The notes: generated by a model not told the origin, from the letters alone. A DNA stretch of 64,000 bases from an uncultured Alphaproteobacteria bacterium (GCA_937923625.1 CALDTV010000013.1:1-64000), one strand, 5' to 3'; positions 47,553-56,806 are shown, counted from the first letter of the stretch. Made by a program: numbers and translations.

Positions 47553-47566
47553 ACCTTACGTGTCAA
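47538..47566 (-). promoter_or_regulatory. lexA promoter
   Basis: Reading towards lexA: consensus -35 TTGACA (47566-47561), a 17 bp spacer, then TAGAAC (47543-47538, four of six matches). The -35 overlaps the trpC stop codon TGA. The SOS operator covers the -10. Confidence 0.65.
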
Positions 47567-48354
47567 TTATGTGTTTGTAATTTTTGAACGGCGTTAGCGA
47601 TATTATCTTCACGCATCAGGCTTTCGCCGACCAGAAAAGCAGAGTAGCCAGCGTTTTTAAATCCTTCGATATGGTCAGGTTTATAAATGCCACTTTCGGC
47701 GACTTTCAATATATTCGCAGGAATTTGTGCGGCGAGGTCTAATCCTGTTTGAAGATCGACTTCGAGCGTTTTGAGGTTACGGTTATTGACGCCAAGCATT
47801 TTTGGTTTAAGCGCAAGTGCGCGGTTTAATTCTTCTTCGTCATGCACTTCGAAAAGCGTATCCATGCCAAGGGATTCTGTTAGCTCATAAAGTTCAGCCG
47901 CAAGGGCGTCCGATAGGCAGGCCATAATTAGTAAAATACAATCAGCCCCAAGAGCGCGGGATTCATAAATTTGATAGGGATCAATCATGAAGTCTTTGCG
48001 GAGCATAGGCAGGGAAACTTCACTGCGTATGGCGGTGAAATAATCATCATGGCCTTGGAAATAAGGCTCATCGGTGAGGACAGATAAGCAAGCCGCGCCG
48101 CTTTGGGCGTATATTTGTGCGATGGCGACGGGATCAAAATCTTCGCGGATAACGCCTTTGCTAGGGGAGGCTTTTTTGACTTCTGTTATAAGGGCTGTTT
48201 GGTGTTTGCTCTTTTTTGCTAGAGCATTAATAAACCCGCGAGGGGCTTCTTGATCTTGCCGTAAAGCTATGAGGTCATCAATGGAGCGTTTTTGCTTCAT
48301 TTTTTCCACATGGATCGCTTTATCGGTGCAGATTTTTGTTAGAACGTCAGTCAT
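47563..48354 (-). CDS. trpC: Indole-3-glycerol phosphate synthase
   Basis: 263 aa TIM-barrel enzyme of tryptophan synthesis (not fused to TrpF). ITEVKKASPSKGVI carries the substrate loop lysine, and GVNNRNLKTLEVDL and VAESGI are standard barrel motifs. It is downstream of trpD by 61 bp; moaC and moeA, often found between trpC and lexA in alphaproteobacteria, are absent. Confidence 0.97.
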   Translation of the reverse strand: MTDVLTKICTDKAIHVEKMKQKRSIDDLIALRQDQEAPRGFINALAKKSKHQTALITEVKKASPSKGVIREDFDPVAIAQIYAQSGAACLSVLTDEPYFQGHDDYFTAIRSEVSLPMLRKDFMIDPYQIYESRALGADCILLIMACLSDALAAELYELTESLGMDTLFEVHDEEELNRALALKPKMLGVNNRNLKTLEVDLQTGLDLAAQIPANILKVAESGIYKPDHIEGFKNAGYSAFLVGESLMREDNIANAVQKLQTHN

Positions 48355-48415
48355 TTTTTTAACCTTTGTATTGTCATGCCTTTAAGTCATTTTGACTTGA
48401 TTAGAGAATCTTTCG

Positions 48416-49444
48416 TCAAGCTGAAGGCTGACAGCTTTGGGTGTGTTTAATATAGTTTTCTAGGGTATCTAATGCCTTACCATTATCAATCGTTGCGGCG
48501 GCGAGGCCGACGCCTTTGGTTAAGTCATTGACTTTCCCATGAATGTTTAAAACCGCTGATGTGTTTGCAAGGACAATGTCACGATAGGCATTTTTATGAC
48601 CGTTTAGAACGCCTCTTAAAGCGTTAGCATTTTCTTCTGTATTGCCACCTTTTAAATCATTTGGGTTTGCACGTGCCAGCCCAAAGTCAGAAGGGCTGAT
48701 CGTTTTTTCAATAATTTTGCCGTTATCAAGAATAGCGATATCGGTTTCTGCTGTGGTTGTGATTTCATCTAAACCATCGCGCCCATGTACGACCCAAGCG
48801 CGGGTTGTGCCGAGGTTATTGAGAACATCTGCGATAGGACGCACCCATTCTGGCGCGAAGACACCAATGAGCTGAAACTTTGTGCCAGCGGGGTTGGCGA
48901 GGGGGCCTAGAAGGTTAAAAATTGTGCGCGTGCCAATTTTCTTGCGGACGGGCATGACGTGCTTCATGGCTTTGTGGTGGTGCGGCGCCATGAGAAAGCA
49001 GAAGTTAAATTGTTGTAAGGCATTTTCAAGTTGTGCGTGGCTGAGATTTAAATTCACGCCCAAAGCCTCTAATACATCTGCCGCGCCAGATTTTGAACTT
49101 GCCGCCCGATTGCCATGTTTTGCAACGGGAACACCACAGGCTGCCGATAGAATTGCAACTGCTGTTGAGATGTTGAAAGTGCCCGAAGCATCACCGCCTG
49201 TGCCGCAACAATCAAGCGCATCATCGGGGGCGTAAATTGTGGCGGCCATATCGCGCATGACTGTTGCCGCGCCGGTAATTTCAGAAACGCTCTCTCCGCG
49301 TTTTTCCAACGTGGTCAAAAAAGTTTCTATTTGCGTGTCATTGGCATTGCCTTGCATGATTTCTTGCATCACGCTTTGCATTTTTTCGGCTGTTAAAACA
49401 GTGCCTTGGCGGAGGTTATTAAGAATTTGATCTAAAAAGGTCAT
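48416..49444 (-). CDS. trpD: Anthranilate phosphoribosyltransferase
   Basis: 342 aa transferase joining anthranilate and PRPP. DCCGTGGDASGTFNIST is the PRPP-binding motif at about residues 79-95, and KHGNRAASSKSGAADVLEALG the second conserved stretch. It lies 9 bp after trpG. Confidence 0.97.
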   Translation of the reverse strand: MTFLDQILNNLRQGTVLTAEKMQSVMQEIMQGNANDTQIETFLTTLEKRGESVSEITGAATVMRDMAATIYAPDDALDCCGTGGDASGTFNISTAVAILSAACGVPVAKHGNRAASSKSGAADVLEALGVNLNLSHAQLENALQQFNFCFLMAPHHHKAMKHVMPVRKKIGTRTIFNLLGPLANPAGTKFQLIGVFAPEWVRPIADVLNNLGTTRAWVVHGRDGLDEITTTAETDIAILDNGKIIEKTISPSDFGLARANPNDLKGGNTEENANALRGVLNGHKNAYRDIVLANTSAVLNIHGKVNDLTKGVGLAAATIDNGKALDTLENYIKHTQSCQPSA

Positions 49445-49453
49445 GATGCGGCG

Positions 49454-50020
49454 TTATAGAATATTTATGAAGTTTTGAAGCATATCATGACCATGCTGTG
49501 TCGCGATGCTTTCGGGGTGGAACTGGACGCCGTGAAGTGGTTTGTCATTATGCTGTACGCCCATGATAACGCCATCTTCGGTTTTTGCGGTGACACTCAA
49601 ACATGCGGGAAGGCTTGGCGGATCAATGGTCAAGGAATGGTAACGCGTTGCTTCGAATGGGGAGGGGAGTCCTTTGAAAACGCTCTCGCCCTCGTGGTGC
49701 ATTTGTGATGTTTTACCATGCATGGGGTTTATGCGAACGATATCGGCGCCAAAAGCTTGCCCGATGGCTTGATGCCCAAGGCAAACACCAAAAAGTGGCA
49801 TATCGCGCTCTGCGGCTTTTTGAATGACGTTTAAACAAATGCCAGCATTGTCAGGATCACTTGGCCCTGGGGAGATAACGATTCCTTTTGGTTTGAGATC
49901 AAAAACGTTCTCAACGCCGATTTTATCATTGCGATGTACAAGTGTTTCTATCCCCAAGTCACCAAAATACTGGACGAGGTTGTAAGTAAAGCTGTCATAG
50001 TTATCAATCAACACAATCAT
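49454..50020 (-). CDS. trpG: Anthranilate synthase glutaminase subunit
   Basis: 188 aa class I glutamine amidotransferase giving ammonia to TrpE. The nucleophile cysteine is in FGVCLGHQAIG (residue about 80), the oxyanion loop in SPGPSDP, and the H-x-E dyad in QFHPESI. I start at ATG 50020 (MIVLIDNYDSF), since the upstream TTG at 50056 only adds a non-homologous extension. trpE is not adjacent: a divergent gene lies between them. Confidence 0.96.
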   Translation of the reverse strand: MIVLIDNYDSFTYNLVQYFGDLGIETLVHRNDKIGVENVFDLKPKGIVISPGPSDPDNAGICLNVIQKAAERDMPLFGVCLGHQAIGQAFGADIVRINPMHGKTSQMHHEGESVFKGLPSPFEATRYHSLTIDPPSLPACLSVTAKTEDGVIMGVQHNDKPLHGVQFHPESIATQHGHDMLQNFINIL

Positions 50021-50077
50021 GCCTGACTTTATGCCGTGCCTGTGGACGCAAAGCAAGTCTATTGGTAAAGTTCGCGC

Positions 50078-51211
50078 ATGACAAAAAAGCCATCAATCCC
50101 AAATAAGAAGCGCTCTAAAAAGCGGGTAAACCCCCTAAAGCCCAAACGCGATATTAAGGCTTATTTTAAGTTCTTGCTGATTGCGGGATTGATGATGTTT
50201 ATCATTGATACATATGTTTGGAAGGATGGCAGGCCATATCTTGAAAAGGTGAAACGAGATTATGCGCTTGAACAAGCCGCGCTTTTGGAACAAGAACAAA
50301 AAGAAACCGCCGCATTATCGGCTGTGATTAAAGAATTATTGCCACCACAAATTGTGTTTCCTGATGATAGGGCTGAGTATTTTGAAGCTCCCCTTGAAGA
50401 TACCACAAAATTTCAAACCATGATATTGCCAGAATTTGAAGAAGTTCTGCCGCTTGAGAAAGAGAGTATTGTGCAAGAGCATGCTGTAGAAGAAATTTTA
50501 CCAGAAAAGATTACGCGCGTTATTACGCCAAACAAACCAGAGGCAATGGCAAAGCCAAAAATCGCCATTGTGATTGATGATGTTGGCGTAAACTTAAATC
50601 AAAGCCGCGTGGCGATGAGCTTGCCGAAAGAGGTGACCTTAGCATTTTTGCCTTACGCCAAGAATGTTCGCGATATGGCGGCAAAAGCCAAGGCAAAGGG
50701 GCATGAAATTATTATCCATATCCCGATGGAGGCAATGAGTAGCGATGTGCCCTTGGGCGGTTTAGCCTTAAGGAGCAATATGGATACAACAAGTTTTAAC
50801 CAAGAATTTGAAAAAATTGCCGCTAGTTTTGATGGCTATAGTGGTGTGAATAACCATATGGGCAGTAAATTGACCCAAGATGAAAATGCCATGGCGGCTT
50901 TAATGACACAGCTTAAATCACGCGGACTTTATTTTATGGACTCCAAAACGATTCATACGTCTGTCGCGGGTGATGTTGCGGAGCAATATAATGTGCCCTT
51001 TATTGCGCGTGACGTTTTTTTAGATCATGAGGAAACGATGGAATATACGCTTGCCGCATTCAAAAAAACAGAGCGCATTGCACAGCAAGAGGGCGCTGCA
51101 ATTGCGATAGGACACCCTAAAGAAATTACGATGAAGGCTTTGCAAAAATGGATTCCGACTTTAGAAGATAAGGGGTTTGAAGTTGTGCCTTTGGGGGAAT
51201 TGGTGAAATAA
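50078..51211 (+). CDS. Divergent polysaccharide deacetylase family protein (YibQ-like)
   Basis: 377 aa. The cytoplasmic lysine-rich N-terminus (residues 2-28) precedes one transmembrane helix (about 32-48), a coiled, acidic linker to about 160, and the family domain starting KIAIVIDDVGVN (D in IDDVG) with HIPMEAM, NNHMGSKL and GHPKEI. This is the pfam04748 type found in proteobacteria beside envelope genes. Its enzymatic role is unproven. It is divergent from trpG with a 57 bp shared region and separates trpG from trpE. Confidence 0.85.
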   Translation: MTKKPSIPNKKRSKKRVNPLKPKRDIKAYFKFLLIAGLMMFIIDTYVWKDGRPYLEKVKRDYALEQAALLEQEQKETAALSAVIKELLPPQIVFPDDRAEYFEAPLEDTTKFQTMILPEFEEVLPLEKESIVQEHAVEEILPEKITRVITPNKPEAMAKPKIAIVIDDVGVNLNQSRVAMSLPKEVTLAFLPYAKNVRDMAAKAKAKGHEIIIHIPMEAMSSDVPLGGLALRSNMDTTSFNQEFEKIAASFDGYSGVNNHMGSKLTQDENAMAALMTQLKSRGLYFMDSKTIHTSVAGDVAEQYNVPFIARDVFLDHEETMEYTLAAFKKTERIAQQEGAAIAIGHPKEITMKALQKWIPTLEDKGFEVVPLGELVK

Positions 51212-51238
51212 CTTCATCGTTGTGGGAAGGCAAGGCCT

Positions 51239-51269
51239 AGGCATCATTTTATAGAGGCATCATTTTATA
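51239..51269. repeat. Tandem duplication of a 16-mer
   Basis: AGGCATCATTTTATA occurs at 51239-51253 and 51255-51269, one base apart, in the gap between the convergent YibQ-like gene and trpE. It is non-coding. A hairpin TTTCCTT/AAGGAAA lies a little downstream near 51298-51312. Confidence 0.7.
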
Positions 51270-51342
51270 AATTTTTGTTAGGTCAACCTTTGACTCTTTC
51301 CTTTAAGGAAAAGAAGGAAAAAATTATAAGCCAGAATATTTA

Positions 51343-52845
51343 TTAATTCTTCTCTCTTTGCGCTAATTCAATTGCATTTTCGGCGGCTTGAAGAACAGCT
51401 TTGGCTTTGTTACAGCTCTCTTGATATTCGAATTCTGCATCGCTATCTGCGACAACCCCGCCGCCTGCTTGAACGTAAACATGCCCATCTTTGACCAACG
51501 CGGTGCGCAGGGCGATACAGGTGTCCAAATCCCCGTTACCATCCATATAACCCACACAACCAGCATAAGTGCCGCGACGGGTGGGTTCGAGCTCATCAAT
51601 AATTTCCATCGCCCGAATTTTTGGGGCACCGCTGACGGTACCATGGGGAAAGCCTGCAAAAAGCGCATCGAGGCTATCGACATCATCTTTAAGCTTCCCT
51701 TCCACGTTGGAGACAATATGCATGACATGCGAATATTTTTCGATAAAGAAGCTATCGGTGACGGTGACGCTTCCATCAATGGCAACCTTGCCAATATCAT
51801 TACGGCCTAAATCCACCAGCATTAAATGCTCCGCGCATTCTTTCGGATCGGCGAGGAGTTCTTCCATTAAGGCTTTATCTTCCGCCGCATCTACGCCACG
51901 TTTCCGCGTGCCAGCGATAGGGCGGACGGTCATGGTGCGATCCCGCACACGCACGAGTACTTCGGGGCTAGAGCCGACAAGCGCGAAGCCATCAAAATTG
52001 ATATAGAATAAAAATGGTGAAGGATTAAGACGGCGCAAGCTGCGGTATAAATCAAAAGCAGGCAAGTCGAATGGCATTTTAAAGCGTTGTGATAAGACCG
52101 CTTGGAAAATCTCCCCCGCCAAAATATCTTCCTTGGCACGATGCACCATGGCATGAAATTCATCGCGCGTCATATTGCTTTCAGGGGGGATTGGTGTTTT
52201 TAACTTTGTTTCGTTATGCAGAACTCTTGGGCCAATGGGACTCATCAGGTCATTATAAACACCATCCAGTCTTGCCTCGGCTTCGGCATAATGTTGCGCG
52301 GCATCTTTATCGCAGTTTTGGGCGTGGTGGCGCACGGGCGTGGCAAGGCACATCATATTTTGAACATTATCAAAAATCACCATAACGGTTGGCCGCATTA
52401 AAATGCTTTCAGGCAAATTTAAGTCGTTTGGATTACTATCGGGAATATCTTCGATCAAGCGAATAGAATCATAACCCATAAAGCCAAACAGGCCGCTTGG
52501 TGCCATAGGCGGAAGGCTTTCATCAACAGAGTCGATTTTAGATGCGTTTAGTTGCGCGCGCAGTGAATCAACAGGCGCGATATCTTGTTTCTCATCATTA
52601 ACGAAAACGCCACTGTCATTATACTTCCAAATCAAATCAGGTGATAAGCCAATCGCGGAATAACGCCCCAGCGTTGCACCACCCTCAACAGACTCAAGCA
52701 AAAGGGAGTAAGGTGCATTGCCTGATAATTTCAAAAAAGCCGAAACAGGCGTTTCTAAATCCGCAGGAATCCAGCGCCAAACAAGTTGCGATTTACCTGC
52801 GGCAAATTGTTTGCCAAAATCATCTGGAGAGGAAGATTTAGGCAT
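51343..52845 (-). CDS. trpE: Anthranilate synthase component I
   Basis: 500 aa chorismate-utilising enzyme. The chorismate-binding C-terminal half has VRPIAGTRKRG, DLGRNDIGKVA and HGTVSGAPKIRAMEII. The N-terminal regulatory region contains LLESVEGGATLGRYS, the tryptophan-binding feedback site. The start overlaps the ppiD stop as TAATG, so it is translationally coupled to ppiD. Confidence 0.97.
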   Translation of the reverse strand: MPKSSSPDDFGKQFAAGKSQLVWRWIPADLETPVSAFLKLSGNAPYSLLLESVEGGATLGRYSAIGLSPDLIWKYNDSGVFVNDEKQDIAPVDSLRAQLNASKIDSVDESLPPMAPSGLFGFMGYDSIRLIEDIPDSNPNDLNLPESILMRPTVMVIFDNVQNMMCLATPVRHHAQNCDKDAAQHYAEAEARLDGVYNDLMSPIGPRVLHNETKLKTPIPPESNMTRDEFHAMVHRAKEDILAGEIFQAVLSQRFKMPFDLPAFDLYRSLRRLNPSPFLFYINFDGFALVGSSPEVLVRVRDRTMTVRPIAGTRKRGVDAAEDKALMEELLADPKECAEHLMLVDLGRNDIGKVAIDGSVTVTDSFFIEKYSHVMHIVSNVEGKLKDDVDSLDALFAGFPHGTVSGAPKIRAMEIIDELEPTRRGTYAGCVGYMDGNGDLDTCIALRTALVKDGHVYVQAGGGVVADSDAEFEYQESCNKAKAVLQAAENAIELAQREKN

Positions 52846-54746
52846 TATCCGTCAACCGGTGTGCCGTAGATGGCACGAAGGGCGCGCTCATTAATTTCGA
52901 CTTTGTATTGAGCGGCCATGGTGTTGATATATTGCGCGAAGATTTCTTGCGGGAAAGTCGCCGCAGTTTCTTCACGGATCTTTTCAATCTCCGCCGAAGC
53001 ATTTTCGATATCTGGCAGAGAACTTTTGCCAACCGTGCCGATAACAAAACCGTTTTGAACACTAAGCTTTAAATTTTCACCTTCCATAGAGCGAAAGATT
53101 TCTCGCAGGGCAGGGAGGGTAATAGGGGCTTGTGGCGTGCTGGCACGTGCTAGTCCATTGAAATTTTGGACGCTTCCGCCAATCTCTGCTGCAATTTCTT
53201 CTAAAGAGGTGCCCGCTGATAATTTTGCCATAGCATCTTCGGCACGCGCACGATTGGCAAGTTGTCTTTGCTGTGTCATCCAGCGCGTTTCTAATTGTGT
53301 TTTAACTTGGTCAAACGGTGTGTAGCTTAAAGGGGTGACGCTATCGACTCGTACGGCAATAAAGCGCCCATCCGTAAGCTCCATCACAGGAGCAGTTTCC
53401 CCTGCGTCAAAGTCAAAGGCGGCTTCCAAAATTTGCGCTTTATCGCCTTGATAGCTTTCGAGCGCATCGGTGCCGCTTAAACTTACACCTGCTTGGTTAA
53501 TGTCTGTTATGGCTTCTTTGGTTAAACCCATTTCTGTCGCGACTTCATCCAAGGGGGCGCCACCCGCAAGCTGGTCATCTAAATTATTCGCGGTTTCGAT
53601 CAAATCTTCAAGCAAGCGCTCTTGTAAAAGGGAGTCTTTTATATCTGCTTTTACTGCGTCAAAGCGCGTGGTGCTTGGCGCAGTGACCTCTTTCACGGTA
53701 ATAACGTGCCAGCCTAGGGCTGTTTTAACAGGTTCAATAATGTCGCCTTTTAATGCCGCAAAAACAGGCGAAGAAATTTCTTCTAATAAACCATTTTGCT
53801 CAAAATCATTCTCTCCCAAATAAGAGGTATCTTCACCCGTGACAGCTTTTGTTGCGTCTTTTAGGGCTTGTCCCGCAAGGGTCTTGTTGTATACCTCCTG
53901 CGCCTCGGCTTGGGTGGTGAAAACGGCCTGTTCCAGCGTTCTTTGTTCTGGCTTTTTATAGCTATCAATGGCCTCGTCATAAATAGCTTTTAATTCTTCA
54001 TCCGTAATCTCTACTTGATCTGCCAGCATCTCTTTTGAAAGCGTTGCAATCGTGATGCTGCGCTTTTCAGGGATAGCGAAATCACTTTTATTTGCGTTGT
54101 AATATTTTTGTATGTTTTCTTCAGTGGGTTGTTCGCTCGCTTCGGCATCTTTGTCTTTCAGGACGATCCCTACAAAATCACGCTTTTCATTTTGAAATTG
54201 GTAAAGGTCTTTGGCTTCGTTTAAAGATAATTTTTTCGCGCCGCCCAGTAAAGCATCACCATATAAACTATTAGACATTTCTAATCTTATGGATTGAACA
54301 AACTCATTTTCTGAAATTCCTTGTGATCGTAAAATTTCTCTCAAGGCTTCGCCTTTGCTTTTGCCCTCAGTGGCAAGGGGGGCGGCGAGTTTAGCAATTT
54401 GTACCTTTACCGTTTCATCATTGATGTTGATCCCTAATTTAGAAGCTTCGCGCGTCATGATTTGTGTTTGAACTTCGCCTTGAAGGATTTGGTTAATAAG
54501 GCCCAATTGATAAGCTTCTTGTGATCCCATACCTTGACGGGCAAGGATACGGCGTACAGTGCGGTCAAATTGTATCGTGCTTATTTCAATATTTTTCCCC
54601 TTGGCGACAATATTGTTAGAAATACCACCACGGAAAAACCCACCAACATCAGTCAGCACAAGCCCAGCCACAGCCAGCCCCATAAATCCGAATAAGATGT
54701 ACCTCAAAACGCCAGATTTGGCACCATCACGAAGGGAGCGCAGCAT
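52845..54746 (-). CDS. ppiD: PpiD-like peptidylprolyl isomerase
   Basis: 633 aa SurA/PpiD-type foldase. A single N-terminal transmembrane helix (about residues 14-33) anchors it, the SurA-like N-domain spans about 40-200, and a parvulin domain about 255-370 contains TLEQAVFTTQ, SYLGENDF and ALGWHVITVKEV. It assists folding of secreted and outer-membrane proteins in the periplasm. It is coupled to trpE, a common alphaproteobacterial pair, and divergent from tpiA. Confidence 0.93.
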   Translation of the reverse strand: MLRSLRDGAKSGVLRYILFGFMGLAVAGLVLTDVGGFFRGGISNNIVAKGKNIEISTIQFDRTVRRILARQGMGSQEAYQLGLINQILQGEVQTQIMTREASKLGININDETVKVQIAKLAAPLATEGKSKGEALREILRSQGISENEFVQSIRLEMSNSLYGDALLGGAKKLSLNEAKDLYQFQNEKRDFVGIVLKDKDAEASEQPTEENIQKYYNANKSDFAIPEKRSITIATLSKEMLADQVEITDEELKAIYDEAIDSYKKPEQRTLEQAVFTTQAEAQEVYNKTLAGQALKDATKAVTGEDTSYLGENDFEQNGLLEEISSPVFAALKGDIIEPVKTALGWHVITVKEVTAPSTTRFDAVKADIKDSLLQERLLEDLIETANNLDDQLAGGAPLDEVATEMGLTKEAITDINQAGVSLSGTDALESYQGDKAQILEAAFDFDAGETAPVMELTDGRFIAVRVDSVTPLSYTPFDQVKTQLETRWMTQQRQLANRARAEDAMAKLSAGTSLEEIAAEIGGSVQNFNGLARASTPQAPITLPALREIFRSMEGENLKLSVQNGFVIGTVGKSSLPDIENASAEIEKIREETAATFPQEIFAQYINTMAAQYKVEINERALRAIYGTPVDG

Positions 54747-54768
54747 GTTTTATTTCCTTTATTTTAAA

Positions 54769-54866
54769 AACCACGAATGGACATGAATAGACACGAATTT
54801 TGAATAAATTTCCATGGCTTATGTATTTTTTATTTTATTCATGTTAATTCGTGTTCATGCGTGGTT
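54769..54866. repeat. Long imperfect inverted repeat (family C) between ppiD and tpiA
   Basis: The left arm begins AACCACGAATGGACATGAAT at 54769; the right arm AATTCGTGTTCATGCGTGGT ends near 54865. The arms are reverse complements over most of 22 bp, with a roughly 45 bp AT-rich centre. It creates a spurious 5' extension of the tpiA frame. Confidence 0.75.
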
Positions 54867-54879
54867 CAAGAAAGAAGAA

Positions 54880-55629
54880 ATGATGAAAAGATTAATTGCA
54901 GGTAATTGGAAGATGAATGGCACAATGAGTGCGGCAATCAAATTGGCGCAAGGCATTGTTGAAGCCATTCAAAACGACTCAAAAGTTTTGGAAAATAATG
55001 ATTTTCTCGTCTGTCCGCCTTTTCATCATATTGTCCCTGTGCAGGCAGAGTTAAGCATGGCGGTATCACTTGGCGCACAGGATTGCTCACCGTATGAAGT
55101 GGGCGCTTATACAGGTGATGTTTCTGCCGCTATGCTAAAAGATGTGAATTGTGATTATGTTATTTTGGGGCATTCGGAACGGCGTGAATATTACGTTGAG
55201 AGCAATGATCTCATTCGCCAAAAAGCCGCGATAGCACATGAAAATGGTTTAATAGCGATTATCTGCGTGGGTGAAACCGAAGCCCAGCGCGAAGCGGGGG
55301 AAGAACAAGAGGTTGTCGGTAAACAACTAGCCGAATCCTTGCCCGAAGGTGCAACGGCACAAAACACTGTGATCGCTTATGAGCCTGTCTGGGCGATAGG
55401 CACAGGCAAAACGGCGACAACGGATGATATCGCGGCCATGCATGATTTTATTCGGGGGCAACTAAAAGCTAAGATCGACAATGCTGATACCCTCCGCATT
55501 CTTTATGGCGGATCGGTGAAACCCTCCAACGCCGCTGAAATATTCGCAGTTGATAACGTCAATGGCGCCCTTATTGGCGGCGCATCCTTAAAGCCCGAAG
55601 ATTTTATCGGGATTGCGACGGCGGGTTAA
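54880..55629 (+). CDS. tpiA: Triosephosphate isomerase
   Basis: 249 aa TIM-barrel isomerase interconverting glyceraldehyde 3-phosphate and DHAP. IAGNWKMNG is near the N-terminus; HSERR, the catalytic YEPVWAIGTGKTAT and the phosphate loop YGGSVKPSN follow. The start is ATG at 54880 (or 54883), after AAAGAAGAAA; the longer in-frame opening from 54814 lies in an inverted repeat and is not expected to be translated. Confidence 0.97.
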   Translation: MMKRLIAGNWKMNGTMSAAIKLAQGIVEAIQNDSKVLENNDFLVCPPFHHIVPVQAELSMAVSLGAQDCSPYEVGAYTGDVSAAMLKDVNCDYVILGHSERREYYVESNDLIRQKAAIAHENGLIAIICVGETEAQREAGEEQEVVGKQLAESLPEGATAQNTVIAYEPVWAIGTGKTATTDDIAAMHDFIRGQLKAKIDNADTLRILYGGSVKPSNAAEIFAVDNVNGALIGGASLKPEDFIGIATAG

Positions 55630-55631
55630 GG

Positions 55632-56018
55632 TTAAGCGGGTATTGGTACGTAGCAGGACAGGTTTTGAAGGCCTCGTTTTTCTAAACTTGTGCCAATTTG
55701 TTCCAAACGGCTTGATGAGCTAAATGAAGCTCTAGGTATTAAATTGTTAATATTGTCATGGGAGCAGACTGTTGCAAAATCTTCTGATGAGGCAAGTACC
55801 GCTTCACAAAAAGCTGTGTCTTTAGTCATCTTTGTTTCTGCTTCATCAAAATCTAGATTAGCAAGCTGTTCTAAAATGTCGATCGCCTGCGCTTTTTTGT
55901 TACCTTCGAGGGCGTTTACCATAGAAGCTTGTGTTTCATCATCTGTCGAGGCAACATTAAATAAGAATGTTAAAGCCCATTTATTCGCATCTTGGATTAT
56001 TTGTTGTTCTTGTGACAT
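55632..56018 (-). CDS. Orphan protein, 128 aa (paralog of the next gene)
   Basis: Unrecognised soluble, mostly helical protein, acidic in the middle (FDEAETKMTKD), with a serine-rich and hydrophobic tail. The start ATG has AAGGA eight bases before it. Its N-terminus IIQDANKWALTFLFN aligns with VIEQTNQLALNFLFN in the gene at 56112, and the leader around the start codon is also similar, showing a duplication. It is convergent with tpiA, 2 bp apart. Confidence 0.65.
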   Translation of the reverse strand: MSQEQQIIQDANKWALTFLFNVASTDDETQASMVNALEGNKKAQAIDILEQLANLDFDEAETKMTKDTAFCEAVLASSEDFATVCSHDNINNLIPRASFSSSSRLEQIGTSLEKRGLQNLSCYVPIPA

Positions 56019-56111
56019 AGTGTGTCCTTACATATGTTAATTAATGAAGCCACATTAAAATAAAAAAACGCTATGTCAATTATTTTTGTTATGAAATTTT
56101 ATTAATTAGCA

Positions 56112-56576
56112 TTAAACGCATCGAATCTGAGCTTTTTGGCGTGTTAAATAAGCAAGGTTCGGGGCGCTTTGTGTTGCGAGGGTGTCAGCTATTATCATCA
56201 GGGTTGCTGTGTCAAAGTCGTCACCAAAACATCTTCTTACATTCACAGAGTTTATTTTGGGGTTTTCGCGCATATCCTTTGCAATCATCTCTGCTGCAAA
56301 AATGAGATCGTCATCTATTTCTGTTTTTGGGCTTAAGTCAAATGTGTCTTGCTTTCTAAAATCGCCTTCTTTTCTTATTTCTGCCAGTTTATTCCTTAGA
56401 AATTCTTTTAATTTTTCTTCTTTTTGTTTTTCACTTTGCTCTTTTAAAAAAGCAAAATCAGTTGCTATCATCTTTGTTTGATGGTGCCATTCTGGATGCT
56501 CACCATAGGCGGCCACAGCATTAAATAAAAAGTTTAAAGCCAGCTGATTTGTTTGCTCTATGACTTTTTACGACAC
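56112..56576 (-). pseudogene. Paralog of the preceding orphan, with an in-frame TAA at codon 3
   Basis: The intact frame runs from 56567 to 56112. Just upstream, AGGA is followed by GTG TCG TAA: a start context matching that of the 55632 gene (AGGA, six bases, ATG TCA CAA), but with a stop where the paralog has CAA. Past the stop the reading continues with KVIEQTNQLALNFLFN, paralogous to the neighbour. The remaining coding potential may be used from GTG at 56516 (134 aa, helical and rich in Lys/Glu), which would lose the conserved N-terminus. I read it as a recently damaged gene, not certainly dead. Confidence 0.55.
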
Positions 56577-56671
56577 TGTGAATCCTGTTTTGAAATTTTT
56601 AAAATGGCAATATGTTAGAGCCTTATTTATTATGCAAATAAAATTATCTATTATTATTTTTAAAAGAGGGC

Positions 56672-56701
56672 TTGATTTCTACCTGTGCAAAAGCTTATAA
56701 A
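56672..56701 (+). promoter_or_regulatory. Promoter of tRNA-Glu
   Basis: TTGATT (56672-56677), an 18 bp spacer and TATAAA (56696-56701), ending 27 bases before the tRNA 5' end. A good sigma-70-like match in the expected position. Confidence 0.5.
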
Positions 56702-56728
56702 GCGATGTCTTTTAGACAACACTCTTGC

Positions 56729-56806
<78 letters not shown>

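Noticed and set aside
51388-51810. Plus-strand open frame inside trpE
   Set aside because: Antisense shadow of a firmly identified gene.
54814-54879. In-frame upstream extension of tpiA
   Set aside because: It lies in the inverted repeat, has a hydrophobic non-homologous sequence, and the normal tpiA start with a purine-rich leader follows at 54880.
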